Below, piece by piece: positions 53,901 to 61,247 of a stretch of 64,000 nucleotides of DNA. This DNA is from an uncultured Christensenella sp. (lineage in GTDB: Bacteria; Bacillota; Clostridia; Christensenellales; Pumilibacteraceae). The DNA is taken from the NCBI GenBank assembly GCA_910577945.1, contig CAJTNI010000005.1:9000-72999 (forward strand), written 5' to 3'. Position 1 is the stretch's first letter; each line of letters opens with the position of its first letter. The translations under genes were made by a program, and so were the position numbers. The notes beneath the pieces are model-generated. The model made no database searches. It had not been told where the DNA came from and saw only the letters and a program-made list of their open reading frames with translations.

Positions 53901-54426
53901 TATAGATTGGGTCAAGTTCAATGTCGAAAATGTTAACGGCTCGGCTACCGGTAACGTAGTTAAAAAATCTAATGCCAATTACTTGCCTTCGACAACGAGC
54001 AATACGTGGAACGAGTGGAATTACAAAGCGAATATGACTTGGAACGACGGCGATTCTTCCGTTAACGCAGGAGATTGCAAGGACGGCGATTTGAGCGACG
54101 GCAAGCATAATAACTTTATCGCCAACATTTATTGCCTTAACACCACTGTAAAAGTTGACGAAAACGTTAAAACGATAACCGTTTATGCGACGGGTTGGAA
54201 AGCGTCTTATTCGATAATGATAACCGATTCCAATGGTAACGTTATAATGAATCAGGCGATTTGCGAAAGGCGCGGCGACGATAGTGTTGCGTACGCGATT
54301 ACGGTTAACGTTTCGGCAACGGCTGAGGATATTTTGACCGTCGGCATTGTGAGAACCAACAACGACGGAAACGTAGGTGTGGCAGCGGTTGCTCTCGGCG
54401 GCAACACGACACCCGTAGCGCCGTAA
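50947..54426 (+). CDS. Large lipoprotein with seven Ig-like (Big_2) domains and three beta-sandwich modules
   Basis: The start is the ATG behind AGGAGGAG; lipobox L-A-A-C with Cys24; 1159 residues. Five Big_2-type Ig domains come first (about residues 29-430, each with V-G-D-T, A-T-V-S-x-x-G-L-V-T-A-V and G-T-A-x-V-x-A patterns). A beta-sandwich module (about 437-624), two more Ig domains (about 626-785) and two further modules (about 792-951 and 978-1159) follow. The three modules match the two at the end of the GH31 protein upstream. No catalytic residues are seen. It is probably a long surface stalk presenting carbohydrate-binding modules to the GH31 substrate. Confidence 0.8.
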   Translation: MKKTRTLIVLLISILTVCLALAACGKPDAPAEYSLDTTEVTLMVGDTHQIKVSSTSDAEFTVAYESDTPDAASVSDGGLVTAVKPGTAKIKATVDGNELVLNVTVEHKYALNKTTEQLSVGDTLQLNVITTPNKNVTPTWTVAPEGVVTVSESGLVSAVAEGDATVTATVDGKTLDCKITVTEELVFYTYTLNHVSANLEKGSTLELVLTSEDREEFEVEWESADTDIATVDENGVVTAVKTGKTTVEAKVDGEVVGECAITVFEYVYEYPETLSVDYGDEEAEIEVTVTPSKTTNYTYELDKDGVITVDTNGKLTTVSVGTATVTIKDGEKAVGACVVTVNAVVEFDEKLNMHVGDVHELAITEQPAGSVEKLTFAVTDGADVVQLGEDGKTLTALKNGTATVKATADGKEMTCTVNVSNLYITEFKTELLEMDKENPIDIGAGAEYWEQYIATNEINHKRYDTSAEDVIERTLSHDGKFLPDYKAWLAWSGGANGSNCSCGKCNKDTQNGGDGGWTADGTKAYCTDVLGSTISLDVKVFPGQSTVKVYTGGYNLKENVTVKIGDDVLGTATIDNKGAHNSNSVVLSVDVKEPTTVTVVLEFADDYGDTGHSVMSLAGASVSGDTYRLKKYDTRLVVGDTEAIVVVKGENGSPANVKYESENPEIATVDSDGVVTAIADGSTVVTVNADGRIREFIVNVGYDYTLNSKDITLMSGQTHQIVVTSNPEGSTESVIYDSNDDNVATVSESGLITAVANGTAIVTVSIGDKVYEISVKVANAAVTVSNNRFEGQYIDLTTPDTVYWEYYLYNEITSPTGKTDLIDGNIAGHAGEDNGYGAFINFVGGNPKQNSYDDAAYKKYSKGATYEFTVNVPQGHHEIRVYTGAWENTVNKTSLWDGNTEIASCTIPKTGGGVSMLVTFDVTTAQSVPLTLKINAEEGDNCRLMAIAIVDNDFDFEAATTTVSLNQEKTVEMTGHDVNLSEIGDIDWVKFNVENVNGSATGNVVKKSNANYLPSTTSNTWNEWNYKANMTWNDGDSSVNAGDCKDGDLSDGKHNNFIANIYCLNTTVKVDENVKTITVYATGWKASYSIMITDSNGNVIMNQAICERRGDDSVAYAITVNVSATAEDILTVGIVRTNNDGNVGVAAVALGGNTTPVAP

Positions 54427-54455
54427 GGAAAAGACTTAAAATAACGCGCTTGCTA

Positions 54456-54486
54456 CGCATTCCCTCGCAATTTGCGGGGGAATGCG
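54456..54486 (+). other. Long intercistronic hairpin
   Basis: Fifteen-base arms (54456-54470 and 54472-54486) pair fully with one G-U pair. No T-run follows, so it is more likely an mRNA-stabilising or processing element than a terminator. Confidence 0.6.
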
Positions 54487-54536
54487 AGCGGCTGTATATC
54501 GACAGATACAAATCAAGCGCATTACTTGGAGGAATA

Positions 54537-57455
54537 ATGAAAAAACGATTATTGACGTTGTTTGTTGCCGTAATGCTCGCTTTGACGGCGGGCGCGCTGT
54601 TTGCGTGCAGCGGCGGCAAGCACAAGATAACGGTGAATAATTCGGGCAACGGCTCGGTCGAGCTTAGCGTGAGCTCCGCCGCCGCCGGCGACAGCGTTTC
54701 CGTCAAGCTCGTGCCCGACAGCGGGTACGTGGCGGAAAGCGCGACGGTAAACGACGCGGCGCAGGAGATTGCGGACAATGCGTTTACCTTTACGATGCCC
54801 GATTCGGACGTTACGGTTTCGGTCGTTTTCGCAAAGCAAAAGTACGGCTTGAATTATATTCGGGCGGTCGGCGGCTCGGTCACTGCCGCTGCCGATGCGT
54901 ACGAGAGCGGCGCGTCGGTGACGCTCGTCGTTAAGCCCGATTACGGCTATACGCTTTCGAGCCTTTCCGTGGACGGCAGCGCGGTCGAGGTCGCGTCGGA
55001 CAGATATACCTTTACCATGCCCGACAGGGCGGTCGATATCGCGCCCGTGTTTACCGCGAACGCGGCGGTCGAGCGCTTGCCCGAAAACAGCCAGCTCGTA
55101 TTGAACGCGGCTGCGCCCGCGGGCGAGACGGCGACTGCCAACGTGTTTGTCGATTTCGGCGCGGACGGCGTCGATATTACCGCGTACGTAAAGGACTCAA
55201 AGATAATCGATTCCAAGGACGGCATGCGGTTCTATTTCGGTAAAACCGATTTTGCCGACGGCAAAATTAGCGCCGCGAATATCGCGGTAGAGACCTTCGT
55301 GGACGGCGCGGTCAGCGTGCTAGGCGGCGAGGGCGGCAGCTATTCCGCGGCGGTGGACGCGGCGGGCTTCGACGTCGATTTCGCGCCGTGGAGCGTGGAG
55401 AGCGGCAAGGTCGAAGGGTACAAGCTGACGCTTTCCGCAAGCTATGCCGCGCTCGGCGTTACGGCGGCAAACGCGCGCGAAAAGCTCACTGTTTTGCCTT
55501 ATCTCGTAAACAGCGATATGGACAGCCTCACGTTCGGCGCGACGGAAACGACGATTGACGATTACTACACGTTCGCCAATCCCGACACGTACCCGACGGT
55601 TTCCGACAGCGGCTTTGTGGACAATTACTACATGTTCGGCAAGAACAACGTGGGCGCGTACAAGGACGTCGTCGGCAAGGGCGATAAGTGGAATACGGAA
55701 AAGGATTACGCGTACGACAGCGATAATTACGCCGCGCGCGAAATTACGCTCGGCGGGCACGACAATGCGGACAACAATATCGCGTTCGTGCGTTCGGCGG
55801 GCAAAACGTCGTACGTAAGAGCTACGTTCGAGGTTAACGCGGTTTTCAACGCAAACGATAAATTTCCCAAGTTCGGATTTATGGTTTACGACACCGCGGT
55901 CAAAAACAGCGGCGTGTTCTTCTACGTGGACGCGGAAGCGAGCAAGACGAGCGGCATTACGCTCGACGATATAGTCGGCACTCAGCTCGGATACAACTCG
56001 CAAAGACGCGGCGCGTGGAGCGGCGGTTGGACTAAGCTTTCGGGCACGGACGGCGCGTTCGACTTGACGGCAAAGACCGTTACGCTCGCGATTACCTATA
56101 ACAAAGGCTTTATCTATATGTACAACTGCACGCCCGAGGGCGACAAGCTCGTCGGCGTGACGGTTTACAAGACGACGGGCGACGTGGTAATCGGCATTAA
56201 GAGTTTCGGGCTCGGCTTGAAGGTGACCGATTACACTGCGACCAACAACGCCGCCGACGAGGGCTTCAAGGCGCACAGCAGCCGCACGGACGGTAAGACC
56301 GTCGGCGACAACGCGTCGGGATACGCCTATACCGAGGGCTGGTCGATTATCGGCGACCTCGCCGAAAACAACGGCGCGGGCGACCAAATCATATACGTAA
56401 AGGGCGTCGAGGAAAGCGCGAATCTGTACGCACAGGCGAGCGTCACCACGCCCGACAAGGTAGCCGACGCGACGGACGAGTGGACGAAGGTCGGTATGGC
56501 GCTCAGAAACGACGACTACACGATAATGGGCTACGTCGATTTGGCGGACAATATTTCCGCGGGACAGCGCGTTAAAACGTACTTTGCGGTGCGCGCCGAA
56601 ACGGGCAGCAACGCGGGCAGATGGATTTGGGAAACGGGCATATCGAGCAGCTACGGCACGACGATAGAGGATAAAGAGGTAGAGTTCGCTATCGCCAAGC
56701 TCGGCGAAAACGTGTACCTGCTCATGAACGGAACGGTCGTAGCTTCGTATGCCAACGCGGATATCAAAGATGAAAAATTCGTCGCGGGCGTGCTCGGCTT
56801 TAACCGTCACATGCTCGTCACCGACGGCAGCGGCAGTACGGACGAGTCCGTAATCAAGCAAAAGCTCGGCATGGCGGTGTCCGACGGCGTTAAAATCGAC
56901 GGCGTGCTCGACGACGCGGTGTGGACGAAAGCGGTGCTCGACAACACTCAGACCTTTGCCGAAAGCAAGAAGAACGGCACAAAGGTTAACGTTGCGGCGG
57001 TCAGGGGCGCGGACGGCGTGTTCGTAGCGCTTACGCTGTATACCAAGACCGAGCAAACCGAGTTTGCGTCTACCGTGCCTTGGAACAACATTAACCACGT
57101 TGCGTTCAGGTTCACCGAAATGACCGAATCCAACAAGAACAACGCCGCGCTCGCGCATTTCGTCGCGTTCTACCAAGGCTTCGGCGGCGGCGTGTCCAGC
57201 TCGGTCAGCATACTCAACGCCGCGTCCGTCACGGAAAGCGTCGAGCTTACCGAGGGCGTGCGCGGATACAAGACGGTCGTCGAGTTCTTCGTGCCGAACA
57301 AATATTTCGGCGCGGACGCCGCGAGCAGCGCGGAGCTTCCGTTCTATCTGTGGAACGGCAAGATGGACGACGCGGATTTCGGCGCAATGAACGCGACCTT
57401 CAAAACGACCGATATGTTCGTCACGGCAAACGGTCTTGTAGTAAAAGCGAAATAA
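54537..57455 (+). CDS. Surface lipoprotein with InlB-type repeats and CBM9-like carbohydrate-binding domain
   Basis: The ATG at 54537 follows TTGGAGG. The 972-residue product has lipobox L-F-A-C (Cys24) and two divergent InlB B-type repeats (about 28-95 and 98-170, each ending F-T-M-P-D). Two LamG-like beta regions lie in the middle (about 400-570 and 580-770). A C-terminal CBM9-like domain (about 778-972) begins K-I-D-G-V-L-D-D-A-V-W, the typical CBM9/DOMON head. CBM9 domains bind sugar chain ends. No catalytic motif is seen. It lies 19 bases before the solute-binding protein gene and behind a long hairpin, so its expression may differ from the genes upstream. Confidence 0.78.
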   Translation: MKKRLLTLFVAVMLALTAGALFACSGGKHKITVNNSGNGSVELSVSSAAAGDSVSVKLVPDSGYVAESATVNDAAQEIADNAFTFTMPDSDVTVSVVFAKQKYGLNYIRAVGGSVTAAADAYESGASVTLVVKPDYGYTLSSLSVDGSAVEVASDRYTFTMPDRAVDIAPVFTANAAVERLPENSQLVLNAAAPAGETATANVFVDFGADGVDITAYVKDSKIIDSKDGMRFYFGKTDFADGKISAANIAVETFVDGAVSVLGGEGGSYSAAVDAAGFDVDFAPWSVESGKVEGYKLTLSASYAALGVTAANAREKLTVLPYLVNSDMDSLTFGATETTIDDYYTFANPDTYPTVSDSGFVDNYYMFGKNNVGAYKDVVGKGDKWNTEKDYAYDSDNYAAREITLGGHDNADNNIAFVRSAGKTSYVRATFEVNAVFNANDKFPKFGFMVYDTAVKNSGVFFYVDAEASKTSGITLDDIVGTQLGYNSQRRGAWSGGWTKLSGTDGAFDLTAKTVTLAITYNKGFIYMYNCTPEGDKLVGVTVYKTTGDVVIGIKSFGLGLKVTDYTATNNAADEGFKAHSSRTDGKTVGDNASGYAYTEGWSIIGDLAENNGAGDQIIYVKGVEESANLYAQASVTTPDKVADATDEWTKVGMALRNDDYTIMGYVDLADNISAGQRVKTYFAVRAETGSNAGRWIWETGISSSYGTTIEDKEVEFAIAKLGENVYLLMNGTVVASYANADIKDEKFVAGVLGFNRHMLVTDGSGSTDESVIKQKLGMAVSDGVKIDGVLDDAVWTKAVLDNTQTFAESKKNGTKVNVAAVRGADGVFVALTLYTKTEQTEFASTVPWNNINHVAFRFTEMTESNKNNAALAHFVAFYQGFGGGVSSSVSILNAASVTESVELTEGVRGYKTVVEFFVPNKYFGADAASSAELPFYLWNGKMDDADFGAMNATFKTTDMFVTANGLVVKAK

Positions 57456-57474
57456 CGTCTTAAAGGAGATTACA

Positions 57475-59280
57475 ATGAATAAGAAGCTTAAAAATATTTG
57501 CGTGGCGCTGTCCGCAGCGACAATGCTTTGCCCGACGCTCGCCGCATGCGACGGTGATTCGGCGGGCGGCGTCAAGGTTACGTTTTGGGCGAACTGCAAC
57601 GACGTAGAGCTTTCCGTTTTTGCGGAAATCACGCGCGAATTTAACAAGCAGCACAAGGGCGAGATTACCGTCAAGCTCGTATCCAAGCCGGGCGACCAAT
57701 ACGGCGACACTCTCGGTCTCACGCTGCAAGGCTCGAAAGCACCCGACGTGTTCTACGTAGGCGATAACGGATACAAGGCGTACGCCGAGCAGGGGCTGTT
57801 GTACGATATAACCGAGTTTGTCGACAACAGTACCGTTTACAACGTCGAGGAAATGTGGGACGACGTTACAGTGCGCTACAAGTACGACGTAAACACGCGT
57901 CTTACAAACACGCCCGAGGGCAGATATTACGGCGTGCCCAAGGATATCGGTCCTACCGTAATCTACTACAACGAAACGTTCTTCGAGGGCTCGGGCATAA
58001 CCGTTTTAAGCGTCGGCAAGGACGGATTGGAGGCGTTTAACAACGGCGGAAAGGACGACCGCGGCAACACGAAAGCCGATTTGGGGCTCGGTAATCACAC
58101 CGTAAAGCAACAGGGCTTTTTCAGCGTGGGCGGTAAGCTGTATTTCAACAATCAAATCCCCATGAGCTGGGAGGAGACCAACGCCTGTGCGACGCACGTG
58201 CAAAACTACATGCGCAACACACTCGGAGACAAAAACGGTTACGGATATTTCACCGAGTGGTGGTTTAATTACGGCTGGACGGTAGGCGGCGACTGCATAC
58301 AGCAGATACCCACCGACAACCCCGATTACCGCGGATATTATTACGACTTTACGCTTTTGGATAACACAACCAACTACATAGTGGCGGACGACTGCGAGTC
58401 GGTAAAGGTCAACGAGGTCGAGTATAAAGCGGGGCAGACGATTGAGTATAAGGACAAAATAGACATGTCCGCGTATGCGTCCGACCCCACGGGCAACGCG
58501 TCCAAGAAGGACACGTACAAAGTTACCGACGAGGTGGAAAAGCTCGCCGACGAGGGCAAGCTCAACAGATTACCCAGCCAGCGCGCGGCGTTCACCGAGT
58601 TTGTGCGGCTCGGCACAAAGAGCGACGTGGTCGTGGATAAAGTGGACGGCGTGGAGCTTAAAGGCTACGACATTACGCCCAAGCCCAACGCGATAGGCGG
58701 CGACTCGGGCAAGACCACGGCGTTCATGAACGGGCATCTTGCCATGCTCGTAGACCTTCGTTACATTACCTCCACGTTCCGCAACGAAATGGACGGCGAG
58801 TACGTTTGGGACGTTGCGCCGCTGCCCATGTACAAGGAATACGACGCTAACGGCGATATCTCGGTGCACGGCGTGCAGGCGGGGCACAGCGGCTCGGTTT
58901 CGCTTTGCATAAGCAGCAAATCCAAGGTTGCCGAAGCGGCGTGGAAATTCATCGAATACTGCGCGAGCGCGGACGGTCAGCGTTTGCAAGCGGAAGCGGG
59001 GTTTGCGATACCGCTGCAAAAGGACCTTGCAAATTCCGAGGTGTTCCTCGACGGCAAAAGCCCGAGAAACGCCAAGGTGTTTATCGAGGCGGCGCAGTAC
59101 GAGCGCGCGGGCGATTGGTGGTATTTGCAGGACAAGAAATGGATTGACACGTGGGCGAACGTGCTCAACGGCTCGGTTCGTAACGGCGACCTGACCATGA
59201 CGCAATTCTATAACGGCAGCGAGTACACGGACACGTTCTCTACGCTGCTCGAATACAGCAAGGACAAACGCTACTCTTAA
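57475..59280 (+). CDS. ABC transporter sugar-binding lipoprotein (extracellular solute-binding family 1)
   Basis: The 601-residue product has lipobox L-A-A-C (Cys25) and the family-1 start V-T-F-W-A-N-C-N-D. K-A-P-D-V-F-Y-V-G-D near residue 85 and G-V-P-K-D-I-G-P-T-V-I-Y-Y-N near 150 follow, and V-W-D-V-A-P-L-P-M-Y near 445. It is longer than the usual 420-450, with an insertion around residues 290-400. It captures oligosaccharides for the two permeases encoded directly after it. AAAGGAG stands upstream of the ATG. Confidence 0.92.
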   Translation: MNKKLKNICVALSAATMLCPTLAACDGDSAGGVKVTFWANCNDVELSVFAEITREFNKQHKGEITVKLVSKPGDQYGDTLGLTLQGSKAPDVFYVGDNGYKAYAEQGLLYDITEFVDNSTVYNVEEMWDDVTVRYKYDVNTRLTNTPEGRYYGVPKDIGPTVIYYNETFFEGSGITVLSVGKDGLEAFNNGGKDDRGNTKADLGLGNHTVKQQGFFSVGGKLYFNNQIPMSWEETNACATHVQNYMRNTLGDKNGYGYFTEWWFNYGWTVGGDCIQQIPTDNPDYRGYYYDFTLLDNTTNYIVADDCESVKVNEVEYKAGQTIEYKDKIDMSAYASDPTGNASKKDTYKVTDEVEKLADEGKLNRLPSQRAAFTEFVRLGTKSDVVVDKVDGVELKGYDITPKPNAIGGDSGKTTAFMNGHLAMLVDLRYITSTFRNEMDGEYVWDVAPLPMYKEYDANGDISVHGVQAGHSGSVSLCISSKSKVAEAAWKFIEYCASADGQRLQAEAGFAIPLQKDLANSEVFLDGKSPRNAKVFIEAAQYERAGDWWYLQDKKWIDTWANVLNGSVRNGDLTMTQFYNGSEYTDTFSTLLEYSKDKRYS

Positions 59281-59309
59281 TACATTTTCACTTTTAAAGG
59301 AGCTTGCAA

Positions 59310-60218
59310 ATGTATCTGGATAATGTTTACAAAAAGAAAAGAAAGGTAAACAAGGAAGGGCTGAGCGGATTGCTGTTGTCAATCGGACCCGTGCTGGGCT
59401 TTGTGCTTTTCGGGCTTGTGCCGATGGTCGTGGCGATTTTCATGTCGTTCATGGACATATACGGCTTTTCGCTCGAAGGCGCGGAATTTATCGGGCTCAA
59501 CAATTACAAATCGGTATTGCAGGATTCGCTGTTCTGGAAATCGATTGTCAACACGCTGTACATGAGCGTTTCCACGTTTATCAATATCGCGCTCGCGCTC
59601 ATCGTGGCGTTCCTGTTAACCAAAAAAATTCGCGGCAAAAAGGCGTTCCGCACGATTTACTTTATACCGTACGTGTGCTCGGTCGTTGCGATAACCGTTA
59701 TGTGGCAGTGGATATTCAACACCAACTACGGCTTGATTAACGGTCTGTTCACGCCCGAGGGCAAAGAGCCAATCGATTGGTGGGGCAGAGCCGACACGTT
59801 TATACCGTGCTTGATAATCATGGGCGTGTGGTCGGGTACGGGCTACGGCATAATTTTGTACGGCGCGGCGCTTACGAACGTGAACGGCGCGCTGTACGAA
59901 GCGGCTAAAATCGACGGCGCGACGCCCGTGCAAAGCTTTATGCACGTTACCATTCCCGCGATATCGCCGACCACGTTCTATCTGTTGATAACGGGCATAA
60001 TCGGCGCGTTGCAGGAGTTTGCGCGCCCGCAGATTATAAGCGGGTCGGGCGGTCCCGATAACGTGGGCGTGACGGTAGTGTTCTATTTGTACCGAAACGC
60101 TTTCCAATACTATCAAATGGGTATCGCGTCGGCGACGGCATGGTTGCTGGCGATAATCATCGTCGTGCTTACGATTTTCAATTTTGCGATATCCAAGCTG
60201 TGGGTGAAGTATGACTGA
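59310..60218 (+). CDS. Sugar ABC transporter permease, MalF/UgpA type
   Basis: The ATG at 59310 is chosen for AAAGGAG seven bases upstream. The 302-residue membrane protein has six helices. The binding-protein-dependent transport loop reads Y-E-A-A-K-I-D-G-A-T-P-V-Q-S-F near residues 195-210 (the EAA motif that contacts the ATPase), followed by I-P-A-I-S-P-T. It pairs with the next permease, whose start overlaps its stop by eight bases. No ATPase gene lies nearby. Confidence 0.93.
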   Translation: MYLDNVYKKKRKVNKEGLSGLLLSIGPVLGFVLFGLVPMVVAIFMSFMDIYGFSLEGAEFIGLNNYKSVLQDSLFWKSIVNTLYMSVSTFINIALALIVAFLLTKKIRGKKAFRTIYFIPYVCSVVAITVMWQWIFNTNYGLINGLFTPEGKEPIDWWGRADTFIPCLIIMGVWSGTGYGIILYGAALTNVNGALYEAAKIDGATPVQSFMHVTIPAISPTTFYLLITGIIGALQEFARPQIISGSGGPDNVGVTVVFYLYRNAFQYYQMGIASATAWLLAIIIVVLTIFNFAISKLWVKYD

Positions 60219-61125
60219 GAACGTAACGGAAGTAGAAATAAAGGACAAGGCGAAGTCCGTAAAAATTGCAAAGATAAAGCGCATTGTCGCCAAGGTGCTC
60301 ATTTACACCGCGCTCGTCATATTCGCGCTGTGGATACTCGCGCCGTTCTCTATGGTCATAATCACGTCGTTCAAGACGCGAAAAGAGGCGAGCGACCCCG
60401 AATTCCATTTCTTTCCCGAAAAGTGGACGTTCGAGGGGTATAAAGAGGTTTTCACTTACGTTTCGGGCGTGAGCGAGAGCGAAATCCCCGTAATGCTGCG
60501 CGGCTTTATGAACACGCTTATTATCGTTTTGCCGCCCACCATAATCGGCTTGTTTATGTCGGCGATGAGCGCGTACGCGTTCGCAAAGCTCAGATTCAAG
60601 GGCAAGAACGTTTTGTTCTCGCTATTGCTCTTGACTATGATGATTCCCGGCACAATCATGCTCACCCCGTCGTATTTGATTTACGATACGCTCAATTGGG
60701 TGGACACGCCGCTTCCGCTCATGCTCCCCGGCATGTTCGGCGCGGCGACGTGCGTGTTCTTTATGCGACAGTTCTATTCGGGTATACCGACCGAGCTGGT
60801 GGAGGCCGCCAAGCTGGACGGCATGGGGTACTTCAAAATCTTTTGGAGAATTATGGTCCCGCTGTCCGTGCCCGCGCTTTTCGCGCAAGGCATACTCGGC
60901 TTTATCGGCGGGTATAACGACTATTTCGGACCGTACCTGTACCTGCACGAGCCTAATTGGTACACCTTGCAGCTCGCGCTCGCGTCGTTTAAAGGCACGT
61001 ATTCGTACAACATTCCTACGGTTATGGCGGGCGCAATAGTCGCGCTCATTCCCGCGCTTGTAATCTATATCGTGGCGCAAAAGTATTTTATCGAGGGTAT
61101 TGCGACCAGCGGCATGAAGCTGTGA
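60211..61125 (+). CDS. Sugar ABC transporter permease, MalG/UgpE type
   Basis: The 304-residue membrane protein has six helices. Its EAA loop reads E-L-V-E-A-A-K-L-D-G-M-G-Y-F-K-I-F near residues 195-210, with P-L-S-V-P-A-L following. The N-terminal 30 residues are charged and cytoplasmic. It forms a heterodimer with the preceding permease. As in many Firmicute carbohydrate importers, the ATPase is probably a shared MsmX-type subunit encoded elsewhere. Confidence 0.93.
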   Translation: MTENVTEVEIKDKAKSVKIAKIKRIVAKVLIYTALVIFALWILAPFSMVIITSFKTRKEASDPEFHFFPEKWTFEGYKEVFTYVSGVSESEIPVMLRGFMNTLIIVLPPTIIGLFMSAMSAYAFAKLRFKGKNVLFSLLLLTMMIPGTIMLTPSYLIYDTLNWVDTPLPLMLPGMFGAATCVFFMRQFYSGIPTELVEAAKLDGMGYFKIFWRIMVPLSVPALFAQGILGFIGGYNDYFGPYLYLHEPNWYTLQLALASFKGTYSYNIPTVMAGAIVALIPALVIYIVAQKYFIEGIATSGMKL

Positions 61126-61247
61126 GCGTGTATCCGCGTCGCTAGGCGTGCGGCATAATAACCGACAAAGTAAAAACACGGCAATCGTAAAACATTTGGT
61201 TTACGCCAAGCCTATGGCTTGACGACCCGAAAAGGAGTTTTTCCAAT

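Noticed and set aside
54840..55060. CRISPR-like or tandem DNA repeats in the Ig and InlB repeat regions
   Set aside because: The repeats are protein domains with diverged DNA, without regular spacers.
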